Shown in pieces: positions 33,223 to 41,429 of a stretch of DNA of 47,634 nucleotides. Under the pieces are notes generated by a model. The model did not search any database, was not told where the DNA came from, and saw only the letters and a program-made list of their open reading frames with translations. Position 1 is the stretch's first letter. Each line of letters begins with the position of its first letter. Source of the stretch: Sedimentisphaerales bacterium (lineage in GTDB: Bacteria; Planctomycetota; Phycisphaerae; Sedimentisphaerales; Anaerobacaceae); assembly GCA_016932095.1 (NCBI GenBank), contig JAFGDN010000070.1, positions 1 to 47,634 on the forward strand, in the 5' to 3' direction. The position numbers and the translations under genes are program-made.

Positions 33223-33287
33223 CCTATTGAAATTAGCAAACTGAACTACATGTTTGCTGTCAGCATTTAGGCCGGGGATAAAAACGA

Positions 33288-33330
33288 ATGACCGGCGATA
33301 CCGAAATCAGCGATATCGCCGGTCATTTTG
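33288..33330. terminator. Bidirectional terminator between convergent genes
   Basis: A 13-bp perfect stem ATGACCGGCGATA/TATCGCCGGTCAT (33288-33300 with 33314-33326) is followed by TTTTG on the plus strand, and by TTCGTTTTTAT on the minus strand. It sits between the converging PilZ and small-protein genes. Confidence 0.7.
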
Positions 33331-33389
33331 CCTGCCTCTTTTAAGAATACCCAGGTCTGCCGGCCTCAGTCAGCTATTTCCATCTAAAC

Positions 33390-33599
33390 CTAATAAGGCA
33401 GCATTTCAATTTTTATTTGCTGCTTTTCAGGTTCTTCCCTATTTTCATCATTCTCGGAAACGGCTGTAAACGTCTCATCCGTGAACGGCCCCGGGTAAAC
33501 CGGCTCATAAAACTTATGGACCTGATTATCGAAGTCAACCCACTCTTCGAGATGAATACCTGTATTCGTCGGCCACTTTATTGTGCTGTTACTACTCAC
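33390..33599 (-). CDS. Small hypothetical protein
   Basis: 69 aa from a GTG start at 33599, with AAGGAG 9 bases upstream. Acidic, with aromatic residues in the first half (GIHLEEWVDFDNQVHKFYEP) and an E/K/Q-rich end; no signal peptide or known domain. The good ribosome-binding site and the shared terminator support expression. Function unknown. Confidence 0.55.
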   Translation of the reverse strand: MSSNSTIKWPTNTGIHLEEWVDFDNQVHKFYEPVYPGPFTDETFTAVSENDENREEPEKQQIKIEMLPY

Positions 33600-33776
33600 T
33601 TTAACCAGCTCCTTGTCATATTATCTTTGATATTATTACGCCTATAATTTTAATCGGTTCTTTTTTAATCATCCTGAATTCATTTTTTTCCAACTTTGTG
33701 AATTTTCGAACCCGCTTTTTTCGCAGATTTTGTTTCAAACGCCTTTTTAAACGAAAAAAATACTTGCAAATTATAA

Positions 33777-33805
33777 TTGACTATGAGAACTTGCCGCGTT
33801 AGTAT
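33777..33805 (+). promoter_or_regulatory. Promoter of the CBM48 gene
   Basis: TTGACT (33777-33782) and TAGTAT (33800-33805) are separated by exactly 17 bp. The start codon is about 75 bases downstream and follows AAAGGAG. Confidence 0.55.
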
Positions 33806-33882
33806 AACGTAGTTTATAATTTTAAGCGAGTTCCAGGAACTTTCAAAGAATTGGTTATGTGGTTTTCTTAAAGGAGTAAGTT

Positions 33883-34257
33883 ATGAAACCGTCAAAAACC
33901 GTAAAATTCAAATCAAAAGACAGTATTCAGCCCGTATCGGGGCCAGAGTTCAAACCCGCAGCACCCGTTGCCATACAGTCGTTAGGCCCCCGCCGCATTG
34001 CAAATAGCGTTCTTTTCGTCGCTTCCTTCCCCAACGCCAAATCCGTCAACATCGCCGGCGATTTCAACGGCTGGAAGCCCGAAAAAAATCCTATGAGCAA
34101 GGCCAACGATGGAACCTGGCAGGTTTCCATTCCTCTGGCCAGGGGCGTCTATAAGTACCGTTTCGTTGTTGACGGGAAATGGCATCAGGACCCGCATAAC
34201 AAAAAGACCGAACCCAACGAATACGGCGACCTAAACTCCGTCCTGAAGGTCGATTAA
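33883..34257 (+). CDS. Glycogen-binding (CBM48/AMPK-beta type) domain protein
   Basis: 124 aa with AAAGGAG 6-7 bases before the ATG. The first 45 residues are polar linker; the rest is a CBM48 early-set domain: VLFVASFPNAKSVNIAGDFNGW (strands with the sugar-binding Trp), GTWQVSIPLARGVYKYRFVV and WHQDPHNKK. This domain binds alpha-glucans. As a stand-alone domain it might direct partner proteins to glycogen, or act as regulatory subunit. No kinase or glucan enzyme is adjacent. Confidence 0.9.
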   Translation: MKPSKTVKFKSKDSIQPVSGPEFKPAAPVAIQSLGPRRIANSVLFVASFPNAKSVNIAGDFNGWKPEKNPMSKANDGTWQVSIPLARGVYKYRFVVDGKWHQDPHNKKTEPNEYGDLNSVLKVD

Positions 34258-34567
34258 AAACAAAAAAAAGCGGTTTTTGGGCGTACTCCGCGAGCAGAAC
34301 ACCGATGTTTTTGCGTCGGAAGGCGTGGTTGTCTGCAAATATCTCAACACCGCGTATCAGCTCTGTCCCGATGATTTTTATAACACCTTTCCATCAAATC
34401 TGGATTTTTCGGCCTATTCAACACAGTGATAATCTTTAAGTGCCGCCCGTCAAATGCCGAAAATAATCTGGCCTGCTCTCATCCCTGGAATATGTCAGCG
34501 AAGTTATACGTGCGGCGACTTCATACGAGGACGGGTTGTAAATTGGCGATTCGCAAACAATGTCTTT
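34258..34567. other. Gene-free region
   Basis: 310 bp without a supported gene. It begins with an A-rich tract (AAAACAAAAAAAAGCGG) followed by a short T run. A frame from 34454 is open into the next gene but lacks a ribosome-binding site. Nothing else recognisable. Confidence 0.35.
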
Positions 34568-35008
34568 ATGAACAACGGTATGAAAAAAAGAACGATTGTA
34601 ATCACTTTTGCAACAGGTATGTTTCTCGGCACGCTGTTCACAAGCATTTCATATTCGGCCTGGAAGTGGTGTTCCGCCAAAAAAGCTCTCTTCTACGACA
34701 CCTCCGTGCAGGCAAAGATGATTTCATCAAACATCAAATGCTCGCTGGCCTTCAATGACATAAAAGACGCAAATGACATCCTCAACTCGCTTAAAATCCA
34801 GTATTTTGTGGTTTTCGCCGGCATTTACGACGGCCAGGGCAACCTCTTCGCATCCTACTACAGACGAGACGTCAACCAGGCCACCTTCAAACCTCCGCCG
34901 CCTACGAAAGCCAGATTCAAATTCCGCAACGGCTACATTATCGTTACGGAACCTGTTATTGACGAAAAAGAAATCATCGGCACCGTCTGCCTCTGGGCCA
35001 AGCCATAA
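34568..35008 (+). CDS. CHASE8-like sensor-domain protein without output domain
   Basis: 146 aa from ATG 34568 (alternative ATG 34580, MKKRT). One transmembrane helix (about 8-28) is followed by an exported domain (QAKMISSNIKCSLAFNDIKD, VVFAGIYDGQGNLFASYYRR, KEIIGTVCLW), the pattern of CHASE8 sensor domains. In the usual proteins a second helix and a HAMP-kinase or cyclase part follow; here translation stops right after the sensor domain. It could be a truncated gene or an independent ligand-binding protein. No strong ribosome-binding site. Confidence 0.55.
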   Translation: MNNGMKKRTIVITFATGMFLGTLFTSISYSAWKWCSAKKALFYDTSVQAKMISSNIKCSLAFNDIKDANDILNSLKIQYFVVFAGIYDGQGNLFASYYRRDVNQATFKPPPPTKARFKFRNGYIIVTEPVIDEKEIIGTVCLWAKP

Positions 35009-35035
35009 TTACACTTTTATCGCTGCGGCGGTCCG

Positions 35036-35399
35036 TTATTTTATAACAGCTTTCTGTCCTGCAAGCACCCTGTCGGCTACGGCCTGAAGTTTACCTGCCT
35101 GCTTGCGCCGTTTAGAGAAGCGATTGCGTGAGGGTGTCGTAGTTGGTGTACCGCCTGTCAAAAGAAATGGCTTTACGAAAGGTCTCCTCGGCGGCAGCGG
35201 TCATTCCCATCCCATCATAAGTAATGGCCAGACCAGCGTATGGGTCCGCGTCGTCGGCAACAATCTGCTGAAGGTCGTCATAAACAAAATCCGCCCTGAG
35301 AACCGGCAGATATAACACGGCCGCAATACAGGCAATGATTATGGCAAAGGCGGAGAACTTCGATTCAACGTTCGCTTTTACAGCTTGCACAGCCCGCAC
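35036..35399 (-). pseudogene. Internally deleted, frameshifted remnant of a TMTC-like TPR membrane protein
   Basis: The 95-codon frame 35112-35399 begins with a hydrophobic helix followed by VLRADFVYDDLQQIVADD, the same layout as the start of the full-length gene at 36564-38678 (VYGFSFVNYDDAEYVCQN). It then jumps straight to a TPR tail (AGLAITYDGMGMTAAAEETF, AISFDRRYTNYDTL). The middle, about 500 residues, is missing. It stops at 35112, but in the next frame a fitting basic tail (RFSKRRKQAGKLQAVADRVL) continues to a stop at 35036, so a one-base shift occurred as well. Its start overlaps the GT9 gene end by 22 bp. Confidence 0.6.
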
Positions 35400-36577
35400 A
35401 GTAAATCAAAAACCTCGTCAACGCTGATTCGCTTCATACAAATATTATCGTTACAAACCGAAATGCGGTTATTGTATGCGCTTACGCAGGGACTGCAGGG
35501 AATATCCTTCCAGATAATATGAGAATGCGGCGTCTCCGCGCCGAACAGCCGGGGCGTTTCCGGCCCGAACAGCGTTATGACCTCGATATTCGTCAGCGTG
35601 GCGAAATGCGCCGGGCCGCTGTCGTTGGTTACCAGCGCATCGGCAAGACAATAGAGCATCATAAGTTGCCGCAGCGTGGTTTTGCCGGTCATAGAAAAAC
35701 ACCTCCGGCTTGCGACCGCCTCGACAAGTTTCTGCGAATGTTCGGCCTCATTGGGCGCGCCCGTAAAAGCAATATGCACGTCCGACGATTTTGCGATTAG
35801 CCGGCGGGCAAGCTCTATATAACGCTGCGTCGGCCAGCGGCGCAGAGGCAGCATATCAGAGGCGTTGGCGTTGAGGAGTATCAGCGGCGAATAATTCTTT
35901 GTTCCAGCGTGATTTTCGAGCGCCGCTTTAAATTCATTCAATTCCTCCCGGCCGGGCGTAAAACGCGATTCCACGCGACGCGGTTTTGGCGGGTCCATAT
36001 TCAGTCGCGGCGTCTCTTCGGCAGGCAGCTTAATCGCCTCAACCATCGCCTCGAACATCCGGCTGGTATGCAGGTGCGGGTTATAGTTCAGCCGATGCGT
36101 CATCAAATCGCCGCGATAGGGAGCCCCGCCGCCAAAACCGTGTAACCCGACCCGAATGCCCGCACCGCTGAGCCACGTCAGGATTGCCGAGAATCTCGCA
36201 AAAAATTCAAAATCAACCGCCGCGTCAATACGCAGCTTGCGGATTCGACGCATCGCCCCGATTGCGCCGATAAGCAGCGACAAAAAACTTGCGTCGGGAA
36301 TCGTTATGACGTTGGCTTGCGGAATAATATCCATCACGTCGAGGATAAACCTGTTCTGCTCGAAGACGAGGAAATACACGTTTTCTTTTCCCGCCATTTG
36401 CACCGCCCGTCGAATCGCCGCGTCGGCCAAGACGGTCGCTCCCTGCTCGGCGAGCTTGACAAAAAGAATGCTTTTGACTTTTTGGGGCCGGGGTTTTTTC
36501 AGAAAAGGCAGCAGCTTGCGAACGGCAGTCAGAAGAAAACAGGCCGGCACGCCTAACAATCGGTCAATTTGTCGCAT
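35378..36577 (-). CDS. Glycosyltransferase family 9 (heptosyltransferase-like)
   Basis: 399 aa from ATG 36577, which overlaps the upstream gene's stop by 14 bp; an upstream in-frame ATG at 36685 is inside that gene. GT-B fold of the ADP-heptose:LPS transferase type: first Rossmann half (KSILFVKLAEQGATVLADAA), a linker PLRRWPTQRYIELARRLI, then the second half with LADALVTNDSGPAHFATLTN, the GT9 signature. The C-terminus is Cys-rich (IPCSPCVS ... VCNDNICMKRI), like other GT9 proteins that act on surface glycans. Sugar and acceptor unknown. Second gene of the minus-strand operon. Confidence 0.9.
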   Translation of the reverse strand: MRQIDRLLGVPACFLLTAVRKLLPFLKKPRPQKVKSILFVKLAEQGATVLADAAIRRAVQMAGKENVYFLVFEQNRFILDVMDIIPQANVITIPDASFLSLLIGAIGAMRRIRKLRIDAAVDFEFFARFSAILTWLSGAGIRVGLHGFGGGAPYRGDLMTHRLNYNPHLHTSRMFEAMVEAIKLPAEETPRLNMDPPKPRRVESRFTPGREELNEFKAALENHAGTKNYSPLILLNANASDMLPLRRWPTQRYIELARRLIAKSSDVHIAFTGAPNEAEHSQKLVEAVASRRCFSMTGKTTLRQLMMLYCLADALVTNDSGPAHFATLTNIEVITLFGPETPRLFGAETPHSHIIWKDIPCSPCVSAYNNRISVCNDNICMKRISVDEVFDLLCGLCKL

Positions 36578-38678
36578 CGTCGATACTTTCACCGGACGCT
36601 CCCGTTGTATCCTTTTTCTGAAGTTTTTCCTTTTCAGCCAGCGCAAAATCGAGATTGGTTTTCGCCGCCGAGTTGTTTGGGTCAATTTGAAGCGCCTGCT
36701 TAAAATGCGCGACGGCCTCGTCTAATTTCCCCTGTTTGAATAATGCGACCCCTGCCTCGCTTTGCGCTATCGCGTTTCTCGGCTCTGCTTTCAAAACCTT
36801 TTCATACTCCTTCACCGCCTCCGCGTATTTCTCCTTGCCGATAAACGCAAATCCCAAGTTAAGATTCGCTTCAGTCAGCCCCGGCGCGATTTCCAGCGCC
36901 TTATTGGAAATCGTGATTGCCTCGTCATATTCCCCGTTTCGCGCCAGTGCATTGCCTAACTTGCTCATCACGTTAGGGTCGCCAGGCGTCATCGCCAAAA
37001 CCTTGCGATATTCCGCTATCGCTTCAGGATATCGCCCGAGCTTAAGCAGCGAAATCCCCAGAAATTTCCGCGTGTGAATTAAATCCATCGTCTTCAGCAC
37101 GATTCTGCACTGCTCTATCGCCTCATTATACCTGCCCGTCGTCACAAATATCGCCGCCAGGTTCTCTCGCATCACCGCGAAATCCGGCTTCATCGTAAGC
37201 AGCCGCTCATAACAGCTTATCGCCTCGTCGAACCTGCCCAGCCGGCACAGCCCCACACCCAGGTTATTATACGCCTCATAGCACTTCGGCTCGATGCGTA
37301 TCGCCTCGTTTGCGTGCTCGATTGCCTCCTCAAACCGCCCCTGCTTCAATAACACCAGCGTAATACAGAAATGCGCCCTGTAATTCTTGTCCGTCACCTT
37401 CAGCGCGTGCTCACAAAGCGCTATCGTATTCTTCCAGTATTGGGCCTGGATATGCGCGCTCACCCCCAGCGCAGCCAATACCGCAACAGCCCCCGCCCAC
37501 AGGATTTGCTTTCGATAATGCCATCGGCAAAGCAGTTCCGGAATCCCCCAGGCAATAATAATAAATAAGCCCGTCAGCGTAACGTAGCTGTAACGGTCGG
37601 CCATCGCGTGGTTACCCACCTGGATAATGCCGATGACGGGCATGAACGTGCCGATATACCAAAACCAGCCCGTGAAAAGGTATCGATGATTCCTCGAAAA
37701 TATAATTATCAAAATCGTTATCGCCAGCAGGACAACAGCCGATACAACGGCGAATAAAATTGATACGTCCCTGCCGGGGTGCGGGTAAAACATCGCGAGG
37801 CGCGCGGGCCAAACCATTTTGATTATATACTGAATATAAGAAATGCAGGCGTTGGCGAGGCGAATCGGTAAAGCGAAATTTTCACCCGATGGTATGCCTT
37901 TGCCCTGCTTCTGGGCGATATATGCGACTATGCTTGCTCCAAATGCCATTGCAAACAGCGGAACCTTCTCAAAAATTAAATTCAGAATTGAGAATTTGGA
38001 ATTTAGAGCTTTTTTCCTTAATTCTTCATTCTCGGTTCTTAATTCTTCGTTTTTATTTCGGAACCGGTCGAGCGGCCAGTAATCCAGAAGCAAAAGCACA
38101 AACGGCAGCGTAACCAGCATCGGCTTTGACATCATACCGAGGGCGAAAAACACGAGCACAAGCAAATACCGGCTTACACTCGGCTTATCGGCGTATCTCG
38201 CGTATGCCCACATTGTAAGCAGCCAGAAGAACGTGCTCAGCACGTCTTTACGTTCCGAAACCCACGCCACCGACTCGACGTGCAGGGGGTGAATGGCGAA
38301 CAAGGCCGACACAAATGCACTTGGCCAGATTGCCTTTGTTAATTTTTTGAAAACTAAAAACATAATCAGGGTGTTTGCGACGTGAATAAAAACGGCGGTG
38401 ATATGATGACCCGCCGGCTTGGCCCCGAACAACTGCCAGTCCAGTGCGTGCGAAAGCCATGTTATAGGGTGCCAGAAGCATGCGTAACCCGTCGTGAAGG
38501 CCCATCTGACGGCGGCAGGCGTAAGGCCCTCTTTGATATACGGGTTTTGACAGACGTATTCTGCGTCGTCGTAATTAACGAACGAAAAGCCGTAAACCTG
38601 ATAATAAACGCCGAGCGTCGCCAACGCCAATATCAGGCAAATCAACAAAGTCCTTTTTGTGTCTGAGTTTAAGCCCAT
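36564..38678 (-). CDS. TMTC-like polytopic membrane protein with C-terminal TPR repeats
   Basis: 704 aa. The first ~400 residues have about ten membrane helices in the arrangement of GT-C/TMTC O-mannosyltransferase-like proteins: NYDDAEYVCQNPYIKEG in the first loop, HPITWLSHALDWQLFG and HPLHVESVAWVSERKDVLS. About eight TPR units of 34 residues follow (GRFEEAIEHANEAIRIEPKC, YPEAIAEYRKVLAMTPGD, and so on). The C-terminus is polar. Residues about 208-236 are encoded by a low-complexity repeat (NEELRTENEELRKKALNSKF). Proposed role: transfer of a lipid-linked sugar to protein or surface glycan, together with the overlapping GT9 enzyme; this is inferred. The start codon lacks a clear ribosome-binding site. 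Confidence 0.85.
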   Translation of the reverse strand: MGLNSDTKRTLLICLILALATLGVYYQVYGFSFVNYDDAEYVCQNPYIKEGLTPAAVRWAFTTGYACFWHPITWLSHALDWQLFGAKPAGHHITAVFIHVANTLIMFLVFKKLTKAIWPSAFVSALFAIHPLHVESVAWVSERKDVLSTFFWLLTMWAYARYADKPSVSRYLLVLVFFALGMMSKPMLVTLPFVLLLLDYWPLDRFRNKNEELRTENEELRKKALNSKFSILNLIFEKVPLFAMAFGASIVAYIAQKQGKGIPSGENFALPIRLANACISYIQYIIKMVWPARLAMFYPHPGRDVSILFAVVSAVVLLAITILIIIFSRNHRYLFTGWFWYIGTFMPVIGIIQVGNHAMADRYSYVTLTGLFIIIAWGIPELLCRWHYRKQILWAGAVAVLAALGVSAHIQAQYWKNTIALCEHALKVTDKNYRAHFCITLVLLKQGRFEEAIEHANEAIRIEPKCYEAYNNLGVGLCRLGRFDEAISCYERLLTMKPDFAVMRENLAAIFVTTGRYNEAIEQCRIVLKTMDLIHTRKFLGISLLKLGRYPEAIAEYRKVLAMTPGDPNVMSKLGNALARNGEYDEAITISNKALEIAPGLTEANLNLGFAFIGKEKYAEAVKEYEKVLKAEPRNAIAQSEAGVALFKQGKLDEAVAHFKQALQIDPNNSAAKTNLDFALAEKEKLQKKDTTGASGESIDDATN
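37972..38056 (-). repeat. AATTCAGAATTGAGAATTT-type repeat inside a coding gene
   Basis: The plus strand reads AATTCAGAATTGAGAATTTG followed by ATTTAGAGC and AATTCTTCATTCTCGGTTCT-type words. This is the repeat type seen in noncoding DNA at 3449-3482. Here it lies inside the TMTC-like gene, in frame, translated as residues about 208-236 between two membrane helices. Confidence 0.6.
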
Positions 38679-39089
38679 TCATTCAGGGAGTATCAACACT
38701 GGCTTTTTATCCGCCTCAGGCGGATTTCTCTGCAAACGTAATGGAATTATAGCGGTTTTTTACAGAACCGGTAACAAAAATCAGCGTTCAGCGGTCGGTT
38801 CAAAATCCGAAATCCTAAATCTGAAACTCGAAACAAACCTGAATTACCAAAAAAAGAAATTCCAAACAAACCATCGCAAATCTTGCCCAGATTAACGTTG
38901 TTTTGCCACATCGAAAAGCCATTTTTTTACGTTAAGAATCGAACTATGTGATAGTATGCGCTTGTATGCAAAGGTTTTGTGTCGTGCAAAGTTGCGTTTT
39001 GACGCTAAAAACGCAGATGGACACAGATAGACACAGTTGGACAAGGCTTTGTCGGCGGCAAAGTAAAATCGACTCTCGTTCGACTCCGC
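38679..39089. other. Gene-free region with word repeats
   Basis: 411 bp without a credible gene. ATCCGCC/GGCGGAT forms a small hairpin at 38709-38725. 38800-38880 holds AAATCCGAAATCCTAAATC words (family of 3030-3120). 38993-39010 has GCGTTTT/AAAACGC hairpin, and 39010-39045 GATGGACACAGATAGACACA-type words. Promoters are not clear. Confidence 0.45.
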
Positions 39090-39422
39090 TCAGGGCAAAC
39101 AGCCCCCGTTTTCTTCTAAGAATAGATGCCCAAAACAAGTAAATAACTCATACTGACTGATTTTTGAAAGAGTTATAGTAACCATTATGAAACAAAACCG
39201 GCCTGTTCTGACGATAACGCCTTTGATAACAAGAAAATATCGAAGGACAGGCCGGTCGCCAAGCCCGAGGACCCAGTTATAACCGGCCTTTGAAAAAATC
39301 CTGCAGTAAAGCCAAGTAACCGCGATGGTTACGAACAAGCAAATCAGCAGCGCAAAAACCACAAACCCGATTACGATTACCGGCGCCGCCGTGCCCCGGT
39401 TTTGTATATCGGCACAGGCCAT
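39090..39422 (-). CDS. Small membrane protein, probably truncated
   Basis: 110 aa from ATG 39422, which follows GAAAGGGGAC (upstream ATG 39437 lacks a site). One strong helix (PVIVIGFVVFALLICLFVTIAV in part) is followed by CRIFSKAGYNWVLGLG, resembling the start of the DUF5684 proteins (FKKAGQPGWAIL at 24360). From there the frame passes through a 10-bp inverted repeat ACCGGCCTGT/ACAGGCCGGT (39197-39206 with 39247-39256) and ends in unrelated sequence, so an inserted hairpin element may have cut the gene. Expression is possible, function unknown. Confidence 0.5.
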   Translation of the reverse strand: MACADIQNRGTAAPVIVIGFVVFALLICLFVTIAVTWLYCRIFSKAGYNWVLGLGDRPVLRYFLVIKGVIVRTGRFCFIMVTITLSKISQYELFTCFGHLFLEENGGCLP

Positions 39423-39540
39423 ATCGTCCCCTTTCAACTAAAAGGTTCAGCGAACAGTGCATCTTTTCGATTGCTATTTGAAAAGGGCATAGTTTTTTTC
39501 ATCAGAGGGGTGTTCCTTTCTGGAGATATTAGAGAGTTGA

Positions 39541-39569
39541 TTGCATCCAACGCTATCGGTGGTTATAAT
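39541..39569 (+). promoter_or_regulatory. Promoter of the DUF3795 gene, giving a leaderless transcript
   Basis: TTGCAT (39541-39546) and perfect TATAAT (39564-39569) are 17 bp apart. The ATG at 39579 is 10 bases past the -10 box, so transcription would begin at or next to the start codon. No ribosome-binding site could fit. Confidence 0.6.
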
Positions 39570-39578
39570 TTTGCACTT

Positions 39579-40043
39579 ATGACCGAGCTGACTTTGGTTA
39601 CTTATTGCGGACTATACTGTGGACTGTGCGCACAGCGAGGACGTATTCCACAGCGTGCGGAAGCGCTCAAGCAGGCGATGACGGGGGAGGGATATGATTT
39701 TTGGGGTGTTGAAATCCCCGGTTTCAACGAGTTCTGGAAATTTCTCAATAATATCTGTGACCCCGACAAGTCCTGTCCCGGCTGCAGGCAAAATGGCGGT
39801 TATCCTGACTGCTCAATCAGAAAATGTGCCCGCAGCATAAAAATCGATATCTGCCCTTTCTGCGACCAGTATCCCTGCCGCCGTATTGAGGCGCTCGCAA
39901 AAGGGTATCCCACTCTTATTCCTGACGGCAAACGCTTAAAAGAAATCGGAATCGACAAATGGCTCGAAGAGCAAAGGAAACGCATCCAAACCGGCTTTCA
40001 GTACGCCGATATTCGCTGCCACCCCTACGAAATCCCCGAATAA
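39579..40043 (+). CDS. DUF3795-type cysteine-rich protein
   Basis: 154 aa from ATG 39579. Cysteine pairs are spread through the protein: YCGLYCGLCAQRG (8-20), ICDPDKSCPGCRQNGGYPDC (about 65-84), RKCARSIKIDICPFCDQYPC. This layout is characteristic of DUF3795 proteins, thought to bind metal or an iron-sulfur cluster; function is not known. The start codon has no ribosome-binding site but lies just after a good promoter. No operon partner. Confidence 0.85.
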   Translation: MTELTLVTYCGLYCGLCAQRGRIPQRAEALKQAMTGEGYDFWGVEIPGFNEFWKFLNNICDPDKSCPGCRQNGGYPDCSIRKCARSIKIDICPFCDQYPCRRIEALAKGYPTLIPDGKRLKEIGIDKWLEEQRKRIQTGFQYADIRCHPYEIPE

Positions 40044-40239
40044 GGTTTTACTCTCAGGCCGTTTCTGTATTTTCCGAATCCCCGTCCGCTCTGCGGGATA
40101 ACCGGCAGTTGAAGACAGAACCTTGGTTTTAATACTCCATATTCTCGTTCATAAAGCAGTGTCTCTGTTTTGGCTGTTTTCTGTCTCTGTGATGTTTAGC
40201 GTTTCCCTTTGAGGTGTGGAATTCAAGCCGAAAACGGGC

Positions 40240-40268
40240 TTGTAAGCGTATCTTAAAGCGGTTAAAAT
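40240..40268 (+). promoter_or_regulatory. Possible dapB promoter
   Basis: TTGTAA (40240-40245) and TAAAAT (40263-40268) are separated by 17 bp, about 26 bases before the dapB start codon. A CAAGCC/GGGCTTG hairpin (about 40224-40242) overlaps the -35 box. The interval 40044-40239 holds nothing else recognisable. Confidence 0.45.
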
Positions 40269-40294
40269 CATCCCGTCTTTAGGAATGAAAGCAG

Positions 40295-41104
40295 ATGAGC
40301 GCGAAAAGTAAATCAAAACTTGTGGTATGTGGGGCGGCGGGCCGTATGGGCAGGCGTATTTTGGCCCTTGCCGGCGGGGAAGGCAGATTTGAGGTCATCG
40401 GCGCAATCGAAAAGGAGGGGCATTCTGACATCGGCAAGGACGCCGGCATTTTAGCGGGTATCCAGCAGCTTAACGTAGCGATAGCGGCAGATTATCCTGC
40501 AAAAGCCGATATTGTGATTGATTTCTCGTTGCCGGAGGCCGCCGAGAGGACGGTTGATTACTGCGTTAAGCAAAACGCGGCCTTGGTGCTGGGCACGACG
40601 GGGCTTGGCGAAAAACAGCATAAGACCATCAGGAGCGCATCATCGAAAATAGCTATTGTTTGCGCGACTAATATGAGCGTCGGGATGAACACGCTTTTTG
40701 CGCTCGCCGGCAAAGTGGCCGCGATGCTGGGCGCGGATTACGACATTGAAATTATAGAGCAGCACCACCGCTTTAAAAAGGACGCCCCGAGCGGCTCGGC
40801 CTTTACGCTGGCGCAGAATATCTGCAAGGCGACGCGCAGGCCTTATCCCGATTCTCTGGTTTACGGCAGGCAGGGTAAAGACGCCCTTCGCGCCAAAGGC
40901 CAAATTGGTATGCACGCAGTTCGCGCGGGCGATATAACAGGCGTTCACTCGATACTTTTCAGCACGCCGGGCGAGACGATTACGCTTGAGCATACGGCCA
41001 ACAGCAGGGACACCTTTGCACGAGGCGCACTTCGCGCCGCCGACTGGCTCATCAACAAAAAAGCGGGTCTTTACTCAATGACCGACGTGCTGGGTCTCAA
41101 GTAA
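40295..41104 (+). CDS. dapB: 4-hydroxy-tetrahydrodipicolinate reductase
   Basis: 269 aa. It reduces the product of DapA with NAD(P)H in diaminopimelate/lysine synthesis. Nucleotide-binding loop VCGAAGRMGRRI (11-22), catalytic region EQHHRFKKDAPSGSA with H157-H158 and the conserved lysine after it, and a VHSILFSTPGE region that closes the fold. AGGA lies upstream. dapA is 35 kb away on the other strand, so the pathway is not clustered. The small gene 63 bp behind it may share its transcript. Confidence 0.96.
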   Translation: MSAKSKSKLVVCGAAGRMGRRILALAGGEGRFEVIGAIEKEGHSDIGKDAGILAGIQQLNVAIAADYPAKADIVIDFSLPEAAERTVDYCVKQNAALVLGTTGLGEKQHKTIRSASSKIAIVCATNMSVGMNTLFALAGKVAAMLGADYDIEIIEQHHRFKKDAPSGSAFTLAQNICKATRRPYPDSLVYGRQGKDALRAKGQIGMHAVRAGDITGVHSILFSTPGETITLEHTANSRDTFARGALRAADWLINKKAGLYSMTDVLGLK

Positions 41105-41166
41105 TCGAACTCGTTTTAAGGATTGGAGCTAAAAAAGACAGATAGCTTGACAGGAGAAACAGACCT

Positions 41167-41358
41167 ATGAATACGATATTAGAACTGATAGCGATAGTGG
41201 GCGGGGGAATAGGGTCGCTTGTTGCGTATAAAATCGTCCCTTTAGACAGGTTTGTCGAACCGGGCGAGGCAGCGATCTGGTATGAAAAATACGGCAAACT
41301 TTTCAGGATTTTATTCCCGGCGGCTTTGATTATCGGATTAGTGCTTCTGCTGTTTTAG
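41167..41358 (+). CDS. Small two-helix membrane protein
   Basis: 63 aa. AGGAG lies 11 bases before the ATG. Two hydrophobic segments (LELIAIVGGGIGSLVAY and LFRILFPAALIIGLVLLLF) flank a short charged loop (DRFVEPGEAAIWYEKYGK). No family is recognised. Position between dapB and the ABC exporter genes suggests co-transcription with either. Confidence 0.6.
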   Translation: MNTILELIAIVGGGIGSLVAYKIVPLDRFVEPGEAAIWYEKYGKLFRILFPAALIIGLVLLLF

Positions 41359-41429
41359 CGAATCAGCCGGCGATTCTCCTCAAGAGTTGTATATCCTGTC
41401 TGAGGCAACTCTGTGTGCCGGATTTTTGT

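Noticed and set aside
41097-41297. Minus-strand frame opposite the small membrane gene
   Set aside because: The plus-strand frame has a ribosome-binding site and clear helices; the opposite frame has none.
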